Positions 5,055-5,555 of a stretch of 5,555 bases of DNA are shown here, piece after piece (the first letter of the stretch is position 1; each line of letters starts with the position of its first letter). This DNA is from Oscillospiraceae bacterium. GTDB taxonomy: Bacteria > Bacillota > Clostridia > Oscillospirales > Oscillospiraceae. Position numbers and translations under genes: made by a program. Where the stretch lies: contig JAQXJQ010000147.1 in the NCBI GenBank assembly GCA_029009035.1, positions 1 to 5,555 of the forward strand, written 5' to 3'. The notes beneath the pieces are model-generated. The model was not told the origin of the DNA and did no database searches. It saw only the letters and a list, made by a program, of their open reading frames with translations.

Positions 5055-5555
5055 ATGGCACAGAGAACGGATTTGAAGAAGATCATGATCATCGGCTCCG
5101 GCCCCATCGTCATCGGGCCGGCCGCCGAGTTTGACTACGCGGGCACCCAGGCCTGTCTGGCGCTGAAGGAGGAGGGCTATGAGGTGGTGCTGGTGAACTC
5201 CAACCCCGCCACCATCATGACCGACACCACCATTGCCGATAAGGTGTACATGGAGCCCCTGACCCTGGAGTATGTGGCCAAGATCCTGCGCTACGAGCGC
5301 CCCGACGCCATCATCCCCGGCATCGGCGGCCAGACCGGATTGAACCTGGCCATGCAGCTGGAGAAGAAGGGCATCCTGAAGGAGTGCGGCGTGGAGCTGC
5401 TGGGCACCCCCGCGGAGAGCATCGAGCGGGCCGAGGACCGGGAGCTGTTCAAGGAGATGTGCCAGTCCATGGGTGAGCCCGTGATCCCCTCCGAGATCAC
5501 CTATAACCTGGATGAGGCCAAGAAGGCCGCCCTGGACATCGGCTATCCCGTGGTG
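5055..5555 (+). CDS. carB: Carbamoyl phosphate synthase large chain, N-terminal 167 codons, truncated by window edge
   Basis: CarB makes carbamoyl phosphate from bicarbonate, ammonia and two ATP; the ammonia normally comes from glutamine through the small chain CarA. The visible part covers the pre-ATP-grasp domain and the beginning of the first ATP-grasp domain. It has IGSGPIVIGPAAEFDYAGTQ at residues 13-32 (usual IGQAAEFDYSG, so Pro22 replaces Gln), VLVNSNPATIMTD at 45-57, GIGGQTGLNLA at 89-99 and RAEDRELFKE at 125-134, with the family's conserved Arg129. The ATG at 5055-5057 has GGAGG at 5042-5046 with 8-base spacing. It follows pyrC by 39 bases with no terminator, so it is probably cotranscribed. 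No carA lies between pyrC and carB. A full protein would be about 1,060-1,070 residues; most is outside the window. Confidence 0.96.
   Translation, partial: MAQRTDLKKIMIIGSGPIVIGPAAEFDYAGTQACLALKEEGYEVVLVNSNPATIMTDTTIADKVYMEPLTLEYVAKILRYERPDAIIPGIGGQTGLNLAMQLEKKGILKECGVELLGTPAESIERAEDRELFKEMCQSMGEPVIPSEITYNLDEAKKAALDIGYPVV

Overview
The window looks like the nucleotide-biosynthesis region of a GC-rich gut-type clostridium. The best guess is the Oscillospiraceae/Ruminococcaceae side of Clostridia. This rests on strong AGGAGG-type ribosome binding sites, sigma-A-like promoters, a purE-purC-purF-purM gene order, and protein sequences that look like the Clostridia versions of these enzymes. No database was searched, so the taxonomy is inference.

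Layout: positions 1-3351 hold a leftward (minus strand) purine operon, purE (2860-3351), purC (2105-2785), purF (637-2058) and the first 178 codons of purM (1-536, cut by the left edge). Positions 3352-3770 are a 419-base divergent control region. Positions 3771-5555 hold a rightward (plus strand) pyrimidine operon, pyrC (3771-5015) and the first 167 codons of carB (5055-5555, cut by the right edge). No mobile elements, tRNAs, rRNAs or CRISPR arrays are visible.

Control region: the purine side has a sigma-A-type promoter (TTGACG, 17-base spacer, TAGAAT). Its roughly 150-base leader contains a clear ZTP (pfl-type) riboswitch, whose 3' conserved GGGC is also the first arm of a strong intrinsic terminator. 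By the known behaviour of this class, a rise in ZTP/AICAR-type intermediates (a sign of 10-formyl-THF shortage) should switch purine synthesis on. The pyrimidine side has its own extended -10 promoter and a shorter leader with a terminator-like hairpin and a duplicated 9-base element, a possible attenuator of unknown signal.

How the genes work together: PurF makes phosphoribosylamine from PRPP, PurM closes the imidazole ring to AIR, PurE carboxylates AIR, and PurC adds aspartate. CarB and PyrC supply carbamoyl phosphate and dihydroorotate for UMP. The two pathways compete for PRPP and share one bidirectional control region.

Most unusual points: (1) PurF has lost the N-terminal catalytic cysteine and other glutaminase residues but keeps its PRPP domain and the likely Fe-S ligands, suggesting an ammonia-dependent or partner-dependent enzyme. 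(2) PyrC has Asn in place of the second metal-binding His of the HxH motif. (3) The first ~66 codons of pyrC, which contain that change, use codons very differently from the rest of the gene.
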